From positions 1 through 21,863 of IMG/VR virus record IMGVR_UViG_3300048925_000692: a stretch of 21,863 nucleotides of DNA. One strand, given 5' to 3'. This stretch comes from a virus. Position 1 is the stretch's first letter, and every line of letters starts with the position of its first letter. Positions 20,462-21,863 of this stretch are shown piece by piece. The notes under the pieces are model-generated. The model made no database searches. It was given only the letters and a program-made list of their open reading frames with translations, and was not told the DNA's origin. Made by a program: the position numbers and the translations under genes.

Positions 20462-20696
20462 TCAGATTTGTTTATTTTAAGCATTGAAAATGTAAGTTGA
20501 GAATATCATAAGGCCAGGCAGACTATATCACACTCGCGCTTCAAGCCCGGAGACCAGAAAAATATCACCGTAATGATATTATTTCAGTTAAAAATAAGTC
20601 TTTAACCCGCTCAGTGAGCTATACATCTATCGATTGGTTTAATGTCCAATTTTTTAGGTACGGTTCATTCGGCATTTTTTTACGTTTGGAGAAAAT
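20462..20696 (+). other. Noncoding spacer before the fiber gene
   Basis: 235 AT-rich bases without a supported ORF. A hairpin AATATCA / TGATATT with loop CCGTAA lies at 20561-20580, without a T tract. The right end carries the 26-base repeat shared with the tail tube gene start. It looks like the leftover of a cassette exchange rather than a regulatory region. Confidence 0.5.
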
Positions 20697-20700
20697 ATGA
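20675..20700 (+). repeat. 26-base repeat at a gene start, copy B
   Basis: Seven T followed by ACGTTTGGAGAAAATATGA; 25 of 26 bases match the copy at 10204-10229, including the ribosome binding site and ATG. The hairpin that precedes the T tract at 10188 is missing here. Confidence 0.7.
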
Positions 20701-21863
20701 ATTACACAACTGGCACTATTGCTATTGTCGGAAACACGCTGACGGGTACCGGTACGAATTTTATAGCAGCAGGGTCGCTTATCCGCGTTGGGTGCACGTT
20801 AATTTCCCTGTCTGCTTCCCCACAGGTTTTTCAGATAACGAACATCAACAGCGCAACCCAGCTCACCGTGACGCCAGCGGCAAACCCGGCAATTGCTGCG
20901 GGTACCGCTTACGCCATCCTGCTGAGCGATAGTCTGAGCGTTGACGGCCTGGCTCAAAACATCGCTGAGACGCTGACGCTGTATCAAAAAAATATGAGCG
21001 GTTTCGCCGACGTGATGAATGGGGCGGGTGACGTCACTATCACGACTAACGGTGCTGCTATCACGGTTCCCGGTCAGAAGTCGCTGGCAAAAAAAGGCGC
21101 GAACAACGATATCACCAGTTTGTCCGGATTAACAACACCCCTCAGTCAATCCCAGGGGGGAACGGGATTAGCAAATCCATTCGGCACTACCCCCGGATCG
21201 TTTTGCCAGGGCAATGATTCGCGGCTGAATACAATTAACGGGAAAACCGGCGGAATTATTACGGGAGACGCCTACATTCGTGCTGCATCTCCTGCCACTT
21301 TTCCCGCAGCCAACACTGAAACAGTGACACCATTATTCAGTGCAGGCTGGTCAAGTGGTGTTTATCAGCAAGTGCAAGTGTTGTTTCATGGATCGGTGGT
21401 ACAGAACGTTGGCTCGCGCGCCATTATTGCTATTCAGACCAGTTCCACAGGGAATTACACGCGCTATGTGTTTGATCAGGGCGGTTCTGCGACTGCACCT
21501 GGCTCGTGGATTTCAAACTCCGACGAGCGCCTGAAAACTAATATTGAACGCATTGCGGACCCTCTGGAGAAAATGCAGGCTATTCGCGGTGTTTCGTGGA
21601 AACGTCTGGATGGTGTCTCGCCTGGCATCGGGTTCATTGCTCAGGAGGTTCAGTCCGTATTCCCGGATAATGTGTTCGTGACTGGCGACAGAGAATTAGA
21701 CGACGGTACCGTAATTAAAAATGTTCTAAGCCCTGATACTGCGGGTGTAGCGGCTGCGTTACATCATGAAGCCATCCTGGCGCTAATGGCTCAGATTGAG
21801 GCGTTGACTGCTCGCGTTGCAGCACTTGAGCCCAAAAAATCCGAGGAACCAGCAGCAGAATAA
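20697..21863 (+). CDS. Tail fiber with S74 self-cleaving chaperone domain
   Basis: 388 residues, ending exactly at the window edge with a stop. The N-terminus MNYTTGTIAIVGNTLTGTGT is typical of lambdoid side-fiber proteins, with a short collagen-free shaft (SLAKKGANNDITSLSGLTTP, then SQSQGGTGLAN). The C-terminal 115 residues form an intramolecular chaperone of the peptidase S74 family. The catalytic Ser-Lys pair is in SNSDERLKTNI (about 275), followed by IGFIAQEVQSVFPDNV, a DGTVIKNVL strand and a terminal coiled coil (HHEAILALMAQIEALTARVA). The domain trimerises the fiber and then cuts itself off just before that Ser. Intact, so mature fibers should form. Receptor unknown. Confidence 0.88.
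   Translation: MNYTTGTIAIVGNTLTGTGTNFIAAGSLIRVGCTLISLSASPQVFQITNINSATQLTVTPAANPAIAAGTAYAILLSDSLSVDGLAQNIAETLTLYQKNMSGFADVMNGAGDVTITTNGAAITVPGQKSLAKKGANNDITSLSGLTTPLSQSQGGTGLANPFGTTPGSFCQGNDSRLNTINGKTGGIITGDAYIRAASPATFPAANTETVTPLFSAGWSSGVYQQVQVLFHGSVVQNVGSRAIIAIQTSSTGNYTRYVFDQGGSATAPGSWISNSDERLKTNIERIADPLEKMQAIRGVSWKRLDGVSPGIGFIAQEVQSVFPDNVFVTGDRELDDGTVIKNVLSPDTAGVAAALHHEAILALMAQIEALTARVAALEPKKSEEPAAE

Noticed and set aside
1-21863. CRISPR arrays, tRNA or rRNA genes
   Set aside because: No spaced repeat series and no cloverleaf or rRNA sequence noticed by eye on either strand.

Overview
The window is a lambdoid prophage remnant from an enterobacterium (Salmonella, Enterobacter, Citrobacter or Klebsiella type; the genus cannot be fixed from this sequence). 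This rests on the lambda-type gene order, sigma70-like promoters with Shine-Dalgarno sequences, a canonical enterobacterial LexA box, a phage-82-type antiterminator Q and a lambda-type tail operon.

Left arm (1-1940): the integrase gene runs leftward and is cut just after its first catalytic arginine by an IS3-family element that leaves the window at base 1. Then come short leftward ORFs of unknown function, and a leftward promoter with an operator inside it. Immunity region (1940-2614): a short repressor with a helix-turn-helix but no autocleavage domain faces a P22-type Cro. Three copies of the operator TTAGA-N4-TCTAA lie at the leftward promoter and between the two genes. Early rightward genes (2638-5584): small ORFs, a replication initiator and a DnaB-like helicase. 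Three gene starts share an unusual leader motif.

Switch region (5613-7580): a near-ideal LexA box controls a 63-residue ORF. It is followed with no visible terminator by a DUF1367 gene, a 60-residue ORF and antiterminator Q, then by the late promoter and the terminator Q would overcome. A remnant of a hicB antitoxin gene follows. Late region (7921-21863): holin, GH19 endolysin, a small membrane protein and an overlapping Rz/Rz1 spanin pair. The window then passes directly into tail genes: a broken gpZ/HK97-gp10-like gene, tail terminator, tail tube, G and G-T with a slippery heptamer, a short tape measure, M, L, K, a lipoprotein cargo gene, I, J, an AT-rich tail-tip gene and a fiber with a self-cleaving S74 chaperone domain.

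Terminase, portal, protease and capsid genes are absent. The element cannot package DNA and probably cannot excise, but lysis, SOS control and every recognisable tail gene remain open. The damage stops exactly between gpZ (needed only to join heads) and the tail terminator (needed to finish tails). It is therefore either a decaying prophage or a SOS-inducible, non-contractile tailocin-like particle. The sequence alone cannot decide between these.
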